Source: Apostichopus japonicus (Eukaryota; Echinodermata; Holothuroidea; Aspidochirotida; Stichopodidae). From it: DNA of 64,000 nt. The stretch spans positions 27,217,398 through 27,281,397 of the forward strand of contig NC_092577.1 of the NCBI RefSeq assembly GCF_037975245.1, written 5' to 3'. Below the pieces are notes generated by a model, which did no database searches, was not told the origin of the DNA, and saw nothing but the letters and a program-made list of their open reading frames with translations. The translations under genes and the position numbers were made by a program. Below, piece after piece: positions 1 through 11,750 of this stretch (positions within the stretch are counted from its first letter, which is position 1; every line of letters starts with the position of its first letter).

Positions 1-29
1 TAGCCACTTTGTAACAACATGCTACTTAC

Positions 30-3000
30 TTTCTCTATCAATACACTGGGCTACTAAGCAGGCTACATTCAGCAATTCCTTGACATGGCCCAGCCAACCA
101 CAGGAGGACAGTCTACTTAGCCATTTGTCTGTTGTCCTGTTGGAATCTTTGCAAGCTATAGAAAGAAAGAAGTAAAAAAACAATCTTTGTTATAACAAAG
201 CATGCTGTCCATTATGTAAATCTATACAATAAAGAGTTCAGTGTTACTAATGTGTGCCTTCTTAATATTAGAAACCTTCAGGATTTTTGATTTCACAATG
301 TCACTCCAGACAACTTCATAGCATATAGCATGTTCACACAAAATTTCTGTGACGAAAGAAGCAAACATCCATTTCATCAACACAGTGTTTCAAGGTAAAA
401 CGGATGCCAAAAACATGTGAACTTCTCCATAATATAATATAATATGATTAATCTTTTAACAGTCTAACATTTCATGTATGCATATGCAATATATATGGCA
501 ATCTACACTCATGCATATGCATACAATATAAATGGTCTTCAACAGTGAAAGAAGAACCATGTCCTAGTGCTTGTAGCATATGGAATGCTGCTATATCTTT
601 CACAACATGTGAGAAGTAGCACAACCATCCCAAAAACATAATTTCAGATTACGAAATTTAGAGGTAAAAGCAGACTTTGGGATGTTTTTAGATACTTATA
701 TCAGTAATGAGTTGTTTTACTTCTGAGGCTTTTGACAAAATCAAGGCCTTCTCACTTGATTTTACATTTAACCCCTGGTCATTGGGAACTTGTCACACCC
801 ACATGTGCTCAATTAAAACAGCTGATCCCTGGGCACTTGAAGGAGCCACATTTATCTGTCGGGGACTTCCCATATGGTGCGGCCATAATCAGGCACACTC
901 AGCTATATCTGCTAGTTATCTCACATGTCTACATTTACACACCTGGATGAAGAGAGGCAATTTGAGATGATAGTGTCTTACTCAATGTCACAATTTAATG
1001 ATCCAGCCAGGACTTGCACCCACAATCATTAGATCACTATTCCTTTGCCTTAGCCACTTGACCACAACTCTTTTCGCAAGCTATTTATCTTTATTTTTGC
1101 AATGTTCCTTCTGTCGGTCTCAGATGATCTTTAATTCCACAACAAATAGCGACTGAGAACTTACTAGAGGTATCTGCCATAAGCATCATTTCACCAAAGT
1201 TGTACATGCTGATCAACCCTATTTGCAGGAAATTCTTGATTTTGACAACTTTTTGCCTCAAAGGGACTTGAACCCCATTTAATAGTAGAACAATACCAAA
1301 GTGGGTGGCATTTACATAACAAGTGTAATCTCCATGTTTATACAGGTTGAGTTACCATATATAAAAACAATACATTCTAACAACATGCAATATTTACCCT
1401 CAAGAAGTTTAGTCAGGCTCTCCTGAAGTGTGCTGTGCTTCTCCAATGGTTTGTGAACTCTCCGCCACTGAGGATAATGGGACTCAATCTCAAAACCACC
1501 ACCTAAAACAAAGGTAAAAAGTAGAAAAATTATAAACAATATTCCGCCTATATGTGGAAAAACAATACAAAACAAACTTGTTTCAATAAAATGTGCCTCT
1601 AAAGTTTACTTAATAGTTTTTATTTATTACCTGCTACCTGTGGTTGAGCACTATCTCCTGTTAAGGTTGTACCTAAATTGTTTTGGATATATATGTATTT
1701 GAAATTGGAACAGTTAATAAACTTCCAGCCTCCACCTGAATTCGAACCCTCGGGTATCCCACTTTATATGCTAACCAACTCGAAATCATTAGCGAATCCT
1801 AGGACAGATCACGAAAGATATACTTTAAACAGACTCTATTAAATGCAAAGGAAAGAAATGAGCAAGGCAAAAGAATATAAATATTTTAGTAATACATATA
1901 TATATATATATGTAGACATACATTAACCATTAAGAAACATGTTCTACCTTTGGACTTTGCTGCAACTGCAGAAGAGTATGACCTGGTGTCTATTATATAC
2001 CCTCTACGGCCAATTCCAAGAGCAGCATTCAGCAGTTTCTCATCCTCTCTACAACGTTTGGAGTTACCACCAGTCAGTGGTTGGCTACTTCTCATTATGA
2101 CAGTCTGTAAAGAAACCATATTAGCAATCTTTACTAGCACCATATCACTCCAACCAGACTACTGGCTATAAATATAGTGTAATCTGTAGTATTGGGAGAA
2201 CATGTAATACTTACCCTGAGCTGTGAGTGATCTGTAATATTGGGAGAACAGGTAATACTTACCTTGAGTTATGTGTTATCTGTAGTATTGGGAGAACAGG
2301 TAATACTTACCTTGAGTTATGTGTTATCTGAAGTATTGGGAGAACAGGTAATACTTACCTTGAGTTATGTGTTATCTATAGTTTTGTGACAACAGGTAAT
2401 ACTTACCTTGAGTTATGTGTTATCTGTAGTATTGGGAGAACAGGTAATACTTACCTTGAGCTGTGTGTGATCTGTAGTATTGGGAGAACAGGTAATACTT
2501 ACCTTGAGTTATGTGTTATCTGTAGTTTTGTGAGAACAGGTAATACTTACCTTGAGTTATGTGTTATCTGTAGTATTGGGAGAACAGGTAATACTTACCT
2601 TGAGCTGTGTGTGATCTGTAGTATTGTGAGAACAGGTAATACTTACAATGAGTTATGTGTTATCTGTAGTATTGGGAGAACAGGTAATACTTACATTGAG
2701 TTGTGTGTGATCTGTAGTATTGGGAGAACAGGTAATACTTACCTTGAGTTATGTGTTATCTGTAGTATTGGGAGAACAGGTAATACTTACCTTGAGTTAT
2801 GTGTTATCTGTAGTTTTGTGACAACAGGTAATACTTACCTTGAGTTATGTGTTATCTGTAGTATTGGGAGAACAGGTAATACTTACCTTGAGCTGTGTGT
2901 GATCTGTAGTATTGGGAGAACAGGTAATACTTACCTTGAGCTGTGTGTGATCTGTAGTATTGGGAGAACAGGTAATACTTACCTTGAGTTGTGTGTGATC

Positions 3001-6000
3001 TGTAGTATTGGGAGAACAGGTAATACTTACCTTGAGCTGTGTGTGATCTGTACTATTGGGAGAACAGGTAATACTTACCTTGAGTAGTGTGTGATCTGTA
3101 GTATTGGGAGAACAGGTAATACTTACCTTGAGTTGTGTGTGATCTGTAGTATTTGGGAGAACAGGTAATACTTACCTTGAGGTGTGTGTGATCTGTAGTA
3201 TTGGGAGAACAGGTAATACTTACCTTGAGTTGTGTGTGATCTGTAGTATTGGGAGAACAGGAAATACTTACCTTGAGCTGTGTGTGATCTGTAGTATTGG
3301 GAGAAAAGGTAATACTTACCCTGAGCTGTGTGTGATATGTAGTATTGGGAGAACAGGAAATACTTACCTTGAGCTGTGTGTGATCTGTAGTATTGGGAGA
3401 ACAGGTAATACTTACCTTGAGTAGTGTGTGATCTGTAATATTGGGAGAAAAGGTAATACTTACCTTGAGCTGTGTGTGATATGTAGTATTGGGAGAACAG
3501 GAAATACTTACCTTGAGTTATGTTTTATCTGTAGTATTGGGAGAACAGGAAATACTTACCTTGAGTTGTGTGTGATCTGTAGTATTGGGAGAACAGGTAA
3601 TATTTACCTTGAGCTGTGTGTAGTCTGTAGTATTGGGAGAACGGGTAATACTTACCTTGAGCTGTGTGTGATCTGTAGTATTGTGAGTTACAGGTAATAC
3701 TTCTCTGGAGTCATGTGATCTGTAGTATTTGGGAAAACAGGTAATACTTACCTACAAATGCACAGATTCCACTGCCTCAACCATGTGTGGGATATACATG
3801 TCACTGCTATCAACTATTAAACTGTTGTAATATCTCATTACTATTAATAATACTTTTGGTACTACAAACAACCTATCCATCTGCTGTCAGTCTTACCTCA
3901 TGCAAGGCTGTCAATGAGACATGACTGACAGCTAGAAAAGAACACTAACAAGAACACAGGTGTACAACAATAAAGATATAGATGAATATTGCCCAGCTGT
4001 GTTGTTAGTACAGGGAAAGTATAAACTTTCACTCCAACATCACTAAGAATAAACATCAACCATCCCCTTTAAACTAATATACTCTAAGAATATGTGGCCA
4101 GCTTATGCGTCACATAAAGCAACACGCTATTCACGATGTAGTCCATACGATCATACTTCTCAAATTAACTTCTGACGACATCTGAACAGCAACAGTTGGC
4201 ACATAAACTTGGAGGGCCTTGATCAAAGATGGGAGAAATCTACAAAATGAGTCACTATAAACAATAATCCTTGGTTAGATATTGATTACAACAGAGTACA
4301 CTCTTGGATTAGCTGAAAATAGCTACATATTCTTCTCACGAACCTGGCGTAGTTCAGATTATATAACAAACCTGCTTCACTGAGGTATTTACATCAATTA
4401 ATGTGATATGACCAGAGTCTGGCATCCTACATGAGTGGTCGATATACACTCTATGCATAATTGCCAAGAATATGTTTCTTCCTCCATTTCTTGTTTTGCC
4501 TACATGACACTTTTAGTCACAGAGATACTAAATCCCATGCTTAGGAAAATATTATGCAACAAAAAACGTCAAACAAATTTCTTGAACTGAAAAAAGGGAG
4601 TAACAACAACCGCCAAAACATTACCAGGTTTCAGGTTATCAATGATCAACCTGTATGTTTGATATTAGAGCCGTGGGCATGGCTTTGGTGGCCGAGGTCT
4701 TACAAGAAATTTTGTCACAAGAAAAGAGCTGGTCTAGAATTACTATAGGACTAATAAAATTCAGTAAACAGGGGAATATCAAAGGCATGAAGAAACATTT
4801 TCAGTCCATTACCCATCATTTTTCAGCAAGTAAACTTAATAATAATTCATGTCACAAACTGTTAGTTTTTCTTCTTTAAATAGTCAGCTCTGTACATTAA
4901 GTCCTCATTATGTGGTAGTGCTACTGTTCATTAAACTCACATCATGTTTTTTGTGTAAGTAGCTCAGAATTGGGAATCTTCCTCCACTTCTGAAGGCAGC
5001 AGCTTTCTTTAGAATCTCATCATCAACAGTCTTTGGAACCACAATCGCTCTGGGGTAGGTCGGACTCACCTGGGGGGCAAAAACAGCAAACCTTCAATCT
5101 TTATTCTATCTCCTTATATTCTCTCTTTATTGAACATAAAATTCATTCAAAGTGGATACCACCAAGTTTTCTTGAATAATTTGGAAGTTTTCATCACAAA
5201 TATTTAACATGACAATTTGCAACCTGTATAATATTAGCCAATCGTAATCACAGGAATTTTGGAAGAGCATCATTGTCTATTTTTAGCATGAACAATTTTC
5301 TGTAATAGAAGTGTTGTTAACTCTGTACCAAATCATTACAACCTGCGGTTGATTTTTATGATTTTATTCGTTTCGAAACATTCATCTGTATTGATTGAAA
5401 GAAATTTTATTTCTTTCCAGAAGAAATTGTTGTTGTCTTAGAAAGATAAAAATGTATTTTCATTCAAGAATGACGTGGTTTCAATGTTTTTCATATAGGC
5501 CTAGTAGTGAGTGTGTGAACTTGGAGTTTGTTTTTCAAGAAAAAAGCTTTGTGTCCTTCATATGCAAGCAGTTTGCAAATTTCGTGTCCCTGGCTAAGAT
5601 CTCGCATCCCAGATGCAGAAACCTGCATTTGTAACAATGCTGGGCTGAAACTTCATAGATGTGAAACTCAGATGAGCTTACACTGAATAAATTTTCTAGT
5701 ATTCTCATACTTTCCTATTCCCTACTGTTTTAGTTGTGCAAGCTGCTCACCTCAAAGTCTTCATTTACATAGCTCAACCTCCAGTTGTCGCTCTTAATTC
5801 TTGTGAGTTCACTTTCAGGCTGAAAAGCTAGCCAACCATCTTCTAACTTTTCAAATGTGCTTCGATAAAAGAAAGGATAGGTCATCTTCACAGATTCTGG
5901 AATGACAGGAAGTTTGTCTTGAAATTGAGTTCAATATTTCTAAAGAAAGCAAAGAGCCGAATATCACCTTCTTTGTGATGGTGCAATACAAAGGATCTTA

Positions 6001-8567
6001 AAATTATATAAGAGCCAGACTTTTTCTGGGTACATATACAACTTCTACAGTGAAAGGAGTAACAATATTTTTGTTCAGGTTGAAGATTCAGTTTTTATGA
6101 TTTTGTACAAATATGAGCAGTATAACACGATGTGATACGATGATAGATAAACTGACCATCAAAATGCATCTTACACATTAATAGTTTTGATAAAAGGAAG
6201 TTGTGCCCCTTGTCGACCAGCTTGATGACTGGATATTTACTTCCACTTGATTATCCTTATTCACCATGATCAAGAGCATTTAACTTAAAAGCAATGAACT
6301 TGACACTTTCTGACATCTGGATGGTATGATGGCCGAGCCTAGTGGGATTCATAAGAAATATTTCAAGATGACCATTTACCTGATTTATCCTGTTTAAACA
6401 TTCTATTTATAAGTACTGTAGGTTAGTAGACAAATGATCCATCACTTGATCTTAATGGATTCACAATATGTAGTCAATTTCAAATTCTTTCAGCATGTTG
6501 AAAATCAGGGCAAGACAGCAAGAGATGAAGAAGAAACTTGCAAGCACGATAGAATGATGAGATTGCATTACTTACGCAAGGATGAGAGATTTTCTATTGA
6601 ACTAGCCACATTTAGACATTCTTCCATGCTGGGAATGTCAAGTTGTATCACCATGAAGTTCTTGCAGTAGAGAGTTAGTTGACCTGTGGAGCCTATGAAC
6701 TTCTTCTCAAGGTAGTCTACCATCATGTGTAGTAGCTGGAGAAAGGAAAGATCAAAACAAACCACGCTAGCTATTGATATGTCGTCCACTGATTTCCTGT
6801 GCTTGCCGGTTAACTACTGTAAGACAGTTTAGTAAGATAAACACATGTGGTTCATTATGTCCAACAAAACACTCTGACACTAATTCAAAGGGAGTAGCGA
6901 GCTAAAATGACACCTGTAGATGTGGTATATGAGGTATGCTATGATTGTGCAGTGATATATGTTACAAGGAAGTAGTAATATGACGGCTAAACAACTCTAC
7001 CTATTGGTTAACAATCCATAAAACATAACTTTGTTGACAAGACAAAAGATGCTGGAATAACTGCAACACATAGCTTGCTACAGACAAAGACATCATCTTT
7101 TCAATTAACTAGTCTAATTCCTTTGTCTTAGCTCAGCGCATACCATTATGTTTAGGGTCAATGTTTGCCTTTAATCTGAACAGATTAGTACATTATGCCA
7201 AATGTGTCTGCAATTCCACAGCCTAAACTAGTAGCAAAGTTAAGACCCACTAATGCAGGGGTGGGCAACTTCTTTGAATGCATGGGCCAGATATATGGAG
7301 TGAAAAATTGACGAGCTGCACCTAACCAACAATCTGCTGTTGATTTCAAACCTTGGTTCCGAGAACTTTCAAGCAATTGGTGTGTGTACTTAATCTGTAT
7401 TCACAAAAACATAATGTCAATACAGTACAGTTGATAATTAATTGGGATAAAAGGCCTACCTGACAGCATCATTAATGCCGATAAATTCTAAGCAGCTATC
7501 TCGTTTTTTGTGATGATGTTAAATTGATTGATTTGTTTTTGTTTTTCTTGAGACATCTCACGGGTCGCAAAAAAATCACTGGCGGGCCCGTGGCCGTAGG
7601 TTTCCCACCCCTGCACTAAAGTATATGTTCTTATGGATACATGGGTATACTGTATATTCAGCTGTGAATGTATGAATGATATGTCCAAACAACACACACA
7701 GATAGAGTTAGCTGTGTGCAAAACTGTATAAAGGAGTTTCAATAAATGACAACCTGCCAAAGTGAGTGCTCATTCCTAAAGATAATGTGGCAATGAAATA
7801 TTTAGAAACTGAGATAAATACCTCAATAAGTGAGTGGTTTTCTGACTGATTATTAAAATATTAAGACGCCACAAAAAATATCATAAGTTCTTAATTACTG
7901 CTGGGATACTTCAATGTTAAGACCCTTTGATCTGAACATGTGAATACAATCTTCATGGTTAAATAAGTAGGTATAAAGATCTCAATTCTATTACCAGAAT
8001 ATCTTCAATCTCTATTATTTAAATATGAATTTATTGTGATTTGGTATCTCTATTTCAATAATGAGTTCCTCACCAATACCTAGAAAACAAAGCTAATAAA
8101 GCATTAAGATATTTATTTCAGCAATGTCACCTTTAGGACTGGATACATTAATTCATGTTTCAACATCTATCTTCTGTTTATCTTAATAGAATATTCAGAC
8201 TTACACATGATATAGTGCAGATGAAAACTGGTAATAACAACTCAGCTACATTACACTATATTACTGTGATGTTTTTAAGGCAGCCAGAGTGTAAAGCATG
8301 TAGTCTCTACCAACAGAAAAATACATCTTCAGATATAATAGCCTGGGCTATTAAAGGAGAAAAATAAATCAGTACTGAGGCGAAATGTTTGTTTCATATT
8401 CCTTTCATTTAAATTCTCACCCAAAGTTCTTCAGTATTGGCTTTTCTAGATGAAAGTATAACATGGTGACCAGTCACACAGAGGGTGCCCTCTACTGGTG
8501 GATGGAATGGTTGATGAAGCTTAACTCCATCTAATTTTGGTGTCTTGATGAACTCTACAAATTCCAT
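30..8567 (-). CDS. MTMR9: Myotubularin-related protein 9, 5' seven coding exons (3' end off window)
   Basis: Seven minus-strand exons give a continuous MTMR9-like protein of 323 residues: 8421-8567 (start ATG at 8567), 6576-6735, 5751-5896, 4941-5069, 1948-2104, 1398-1502 and 30-155. All junctions are GT-AG and phases agree (0, 1, 0, 0, 1, 1, 1). Exon 1 itself begins after an acceptor at 8581, so untranslated sequence lies further upstream. The PH-GRAM part is seen in GTLCVTGHHVILSSR (exon 1) and QLDIPSMEECLNVASSIE (exon 2). The phosphatase-like fold begins with YPFFYRSTFEKLEDGW, GGRFPILSYLHKK, RCREDEKLLNAALG, YPQWRRVHK and ACLVAQCIDRE. MTMR9 is known as an inactive myotubularin that pairs with MTMR6/7/8 and aids their phosphoinositide 3-phosphatase activity. 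The degenerate active-site loop and C-terminal coiled coil lie left of base 30 and cannot be checked. The human protein is about 549 residues, so roughly 60% is present. The intron at 2105-4940 contains the 48-bp minisatellite. Confidence 0.95.
961..1070 (-). repeat. tRNA-derived SINE-like element
   Basis: Read on the minus strand from about 1066 there is a tRNA-like head: an A-box-like AAGTGGCTAAGGC followed about 35 bases later by a B-box-like GGTGCAAGTCC. A non-tRNA body follows, ending near an ATTGAGTAA segment. It has the spacing of an RNA polymerase III promoter but no intact cloverleaf, so it is more likely a SINE than a tRNA gene. It sits in the MTMR9 intron between 156 and 1397. Confidence 0.5.
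1722..1800 (-). repeat. Second tRNA-like/SINE fragment
   Basis: On the minus strand an A-box-like GTTGGTTAGCATA precedes a good B-box GGGTTCGAATTC by about 27 bases. The spacing is short for a tRNA and no acceptor stem is evident, so this looks like a decayed tRNA-derived repeat of a different family from the one at about 1 kb. It lies in the MTMR9 intron between 1503 and 1947. Confidence 0.35.
2177..3752. repeat. 48-bp minisatellite, about 33 copies, in an MTMR9 intron
   Basis: A unit of 48 bases is repeated head to tail with 0-5 changes per copy. The plus-strand unit contains ATTGGGAGAACAGGTAATAC and TTACCTTGAG. Because 48 is a multiple of three, stop-free frames run for hundreds of bases (for example 2386-3087) and encode a 16-residue repeat. 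This is a by-product, not a gene: occasional one-base insertions and in-unit stops break it without selection. In the sense direction of MTMR9 each unit reads CTCAAG-GTAAGTATT and later CCCAATACTACAG, resembling a donor and an acceptor. Confidence 0.95.
5330..5650 (+). repeat. Dispersed repeat, family with copies at 53.9 and 35.9 kb
   Basis: This stretch shares ordered blocks with 53895-54215 in the same orientation: GTTGTTAACTCTGTACC-like start, TTCATTCAAGAATG, CATATAGGCCTA/GCATAGACCTA, GTTTG...AAAAAAG, TTTGTGTCC/TTTCGTGTCCCTGGCT and an end at TGTAACAATGCTGG. A shorter inverted match lies at 35925-36065. No coding capacity or TIR was recognised. It lies in an MTMR9 intron. Confidence 0.6.
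7256..7613. mobile_element. hAT-type MITE with 8-bp target duplication
   Basis: The element begins CAGGGGTGGGCAACTT and ends TTTCCCACCCCTG, giving terminal inverted repeats of about 13 bases with two differences. It is flanked by CACTAATG and CACTAAAG, an 8-bp target site duplication with one mismatch. The CAGGGGTGGGCAA tip is typical of Charlie-like hAT elements. At 358 bp with no transposase it is non-autonomous. It lies in the MTMR9 intron between 6736 and 8420. Confidence 0.85.
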
Positions 8568-8724
8568 GGCATCAAACGCAGCTGAAAGAACACAACAGTT
8601 CAATAGACATGAAATACATTATAAACAAGAGCCGAACTGGCACTATGGTTCCTTGATTGGTGGTTACAGTGTTGTATGTCATCACTTAATATCATAGTAG
8701 ATATAAAATGAATGTATATTGAGG

Positions 8725-9485
8725 CACACATGTACCAGCTTTAAACCAAAACTGTTCTCCAAGTTTGGATAGAATCCGATTTAAGGTTAGGTTTTTGCAA
8801 TTACAAAAAAAAAAATATCAAATTTTAGCCCCTCCCCAAAAGTTGGGCTAAAAAAAATTTCGCACCTATTTGGCTCAATCAAACTGGCTCAAAAATACAT
8901 TTGGCCCACAAGGATTTAACCCCAAAGAGTGTGGGCCCCACAAATTCAGGCCCTAAGAATGTGTCCCAAAATGCATTTGAGGTTAAAATAAAATTGGGCC
9001 CACCCAGTCCAAACATGGGCCCACAACTCTTTGGGCACAGATGGTCATGAAACATAAATGCCACCATGTACCATCTATTAAACCAACAACTGTATACCAA
9101 GTTTGACTAAAACCCAACTTAAGGCCAAAAAAGGAGACCAGGAATTTTTTTTGGCCAGGAAGTCTAAAAAGTTTAGGCCTACTGTATATGTACTAACTGT
9201 TAACCAACAACTGAATACCAAGTTTTGCTTAAGGTTGCAGATGTATTGCAATGTAAAGGTTTTTGTGTTTGACTCCATAACCTCATTAATATTCATAAGG
9301 TCAATGCCAAAATCAATACTGCGCACCTTATCACTATAATACATCTAAATAGCAAGTATGAGAAATATCCATAATTCGTTTGTTGAGTTATTGTGGACCC
9401 AAGCAAGTGTCACAGACGCACACATACACACACACACACGCCAAACCTGACTGCATAGGTTCCTTTGCTTCCAGCAAGGAACCAG
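8725..9485. repeat. Composite dispersed repeat with internal GGGCCC-rich block
   Basis: A phrase like TGTACCA...TTAAACCAACAACTGTATACC followed by AAGTTTG and AACTTAAGG occurs three times (about 8729, 9065 and 9190). Between the first two lies a block rich in TGGGCCCAC/TGGCCCAC and its complement (8880-9050). The tail 9340-9485 (ACATCTA...GCAAGT, GAGAAATATCCAT, GTTGAGTTAT, GACCCAAGCA, CACAGACGCACAC, then TTCCTTTGCTTCCAGCAAGG) recurs at 15515-15660. It lies just upstream of MTMR9 exon 1. No protein domain recognised. Confidence 0.6.
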
Positions 9486-10110
9486 AACCAAACCAGTATA
9501 CAATTCAATGAATATTCCAGTAACAGATAATGTTGCACTTATCCTATAGAGAAAACTTCTCCACAATGTTATGGAATGCCAAAAGGACCATAACTGATGA
9601 TTATAATGTGATATTACATGATAAATATAAATTTATATATGATAATATTCTAAGTTAACAAGATTAAAATAAGATTTGACTCGATGATAATTCAGTCCCT
9701 GATAATCACACGATGATAATAATCGAATAAAGGATACTACGATAACTTCTTACAATATAACACATGCCTATGCATATCCATATGAATTCTCCTATGCATA
9801 CATGCATATTACTCATAAGGTAGACCTCACGACTCACAAACAGGTTAGCTGATTGTTATGTTTCACTTTTGTTGAGTGTTTTATGCGAGTGACGCATTTT
9901 ACTCATATAACCAATCACAACTTATGATACAGAAGTGTAAATTATCCGGTCCACATAATCTAGGCTAGCTTCACCACTTATCACAGACAGCTCTTTCTTC
10001 CTGATGGTGGCATACTACTATTAGAGTCTATATATCAATCCGCCCAGATGTTCTCCTATCCCAGGAAAAGTGCCAAAATGCAGTAGGAAAACATCTTTTT
10101 TGATGCAGTA

Positions 10111-10323
10111 TCAATCAGGATCTGGTTTCTTATGGCTTGCATTTTGAAGAGCATGCATGGAAGTACATGTGGTGACCCCTTTAGGCCTCCCAGGAGCAGC
10201 ATATAAAAATTGTTTATTACTGAGTGAAGAGGTTTCTTTACAAGTCCAGAAAACTTCAGGCTCTGATAGCAAAAAATCTGCATGGTCATGATACAGAAAA
10301 TTGATGGTGTCATGAAAGGCCAA
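10111..10323 (-). other. Unrecognised 70-codon open frame
   Basis: An ATG-initiated frame of 70 residues (start MAFHDTINFLYHDHADFLL) ends in KKPDPD. Its composition looks protein-like, but no family was recognised and there are no convincing splice sites at either end. It sits about 400 bases from the DIRS RNase H fragment and could belong to an old element. Confidence 0.15.
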
Positions 10324-10734
10324 CTTGTCAGCTATCCAGTGATGGATAGCGTTTAGCTAGTGAGAACTTCTATCTAGACTTAGTGTGTAAGTCAATGGGG
10401 CTGTTAATGGGCTTATTAGTGTTACAGTACCTTAATCAAAACTGTCAGATTTTTCATTTTAAGTGTTAGAAGTCAAAAGTTTGGACCAAAGCAGTTGCTA
10501 TGGTGTGTAAAAAATTTTTCCAGAAAAAATGTCTGCGAATTTCATGCTAGGGTTATTTTTACACATAAATTAGTATTTCAGCCTAAAAGTACCACAAAAT
10601 GCATGTTTTCCTTCCCAATAAACAATTGGGTCATTAAGCCTTGATTTACCAAAGTTTCCGTTCTTTGGTTCTGGCCTTCAACCTGTTAGGTAGGGTGCCT
10701 AGTGCACAAAATTCAAAGTCCTTCAGAATCAGAC

Positions 10735-10858
10735 CAAATGTCTGCAGTGTGTGGGCATGAACGACTAAGTTCAGTGAAATATGACATCTGTGTGCACGCC
10801 CTTGATGGTTGATGTGAGCGACCACCGTAGTGTTGTCACTGAATCTCGTCGTTCTGGT
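10735..10858 (-). pseudogene. DIRS-type RNase H fragment
   Basis: The minus strand encodes RFSDNTTVVAHINHQG, the signature of the RNase H domain of DIRS-like tyrosine-recombinase retrotransposons (compare [14 protein letters not shown] at 52.8 kb in this window). About 40 residues remain and neither reverse transcriptase nor recombinase was found beside it. It is a dead fragment. Confidence 0.7.
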
Positions 10859-11039
10859 GGCCCATTATAGAGGGTGCACAGTGTTAAAAGATTACTAGTT
10901 ATTCCAGGCACGGTAGGTAGAGGGCGCTCAGGTTGTGGGGAGACAGGTAAGCGAGGAAGGAAGTACAGTAAATAATGTAGGAACTGTATGGAGCGTGGAT
11001 TATGTCCCAATCTACTATACATTTGCGAAGATGACATCA

Positions 11040-11750
11040 GGTTCTCTACTGTTCAAAGTATATTTGGATATATTTGGATATATTTGAAGTACAATCTAAG
11101 TAGTACTGTATCTTACTTGCAGTACTGTATCTTACTTCAAGTAGCTAAGTTTTAATAGCTAGCTATTAGAACTTAGCTACTTGAAGCAAACTAGTACTAT
11201 AAGTTTTAACAGCTCTATAAGTACTGTAGCTTCCTTCAGGTAGCCAAGTTTTAATAGCTACTGTAGCCATAGTACTGTAGCTTACTTGTAGCTAAGTTTT
11301 AATAGCTAGCTATAAGTACTGTAGCTTACTACAAGTAGCTTAGTTTTAATAGCTAGCTATAAGTACTGTAGCTTAATACAAGTAGCTAAGTTTTAATAGA
11401 GCTAGCTATAATTACGGTAGCTTAATTCAAGTAGCTTACTACAAGTAGCTAAGTTTTAATAGCTAGCTACTGTATATGTATGGTAGCTTACTACAAGTAG
11501 CTTAGTTTTAATAGCTAGCTATAAGTACTGTAGCTTAATACAAGTAGCTAAGTTTTAATAGCTAGCTATAATTACGGTAGCTTAATTCAAGTAGCTTACT
11601 ACAAGTAGCTAAGTTTTAATAGCTAGCTATAAGTACTGTAGGATCACTTCAAGTAGCTTACTATAAGTAGCTCATTTTAAATAGTAAGTTAAAGTAGCTA
11701 TTAAAGTAACATTAAGTAGCTAACTTTAAGTACCTTAATTTTAGGAGCTA
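11040..11750. repeat. 46-bp tandem array built on TAGCTAGCTA palindromes
   Basis: About 13-15 degenerate copies of a unit near 46 bases contain GTAGCTAAGTTTTAATAGC, TAGCTATAAGTACTGTAGC and TTACTACAA in order. Spacing between successive TTTTAATAGCTAGCT cores is 46-56 bases. The unit is AT-rich, has many TAGCTA and GTAC palindromes, and decays towards AGTAGCT-only repeats after 11.65 kb. Confidence 0.9.

Noticed and set aside
961-1070. Functional tRNA gene
   Set aside because: Box A and box B are present, but no acceptor stem or proper anticodon arm can be drawn; a SINE head is more likely.
2386-3697. Long plus-strand open frames (233, 80 and 89 codons) of a 16-residue repeat
   Set aside because: They exist only because the 48-bp minisatellite unit is divisible by three. 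They lie antisense in an MTMR9 intron, have no start context, and are broken wherever a unit has an indel or stop.
2177-3752. CRISPR-like array
   Set aside because: Units are contiguous with no unique spacers, and the window is animal nuclear DNA.
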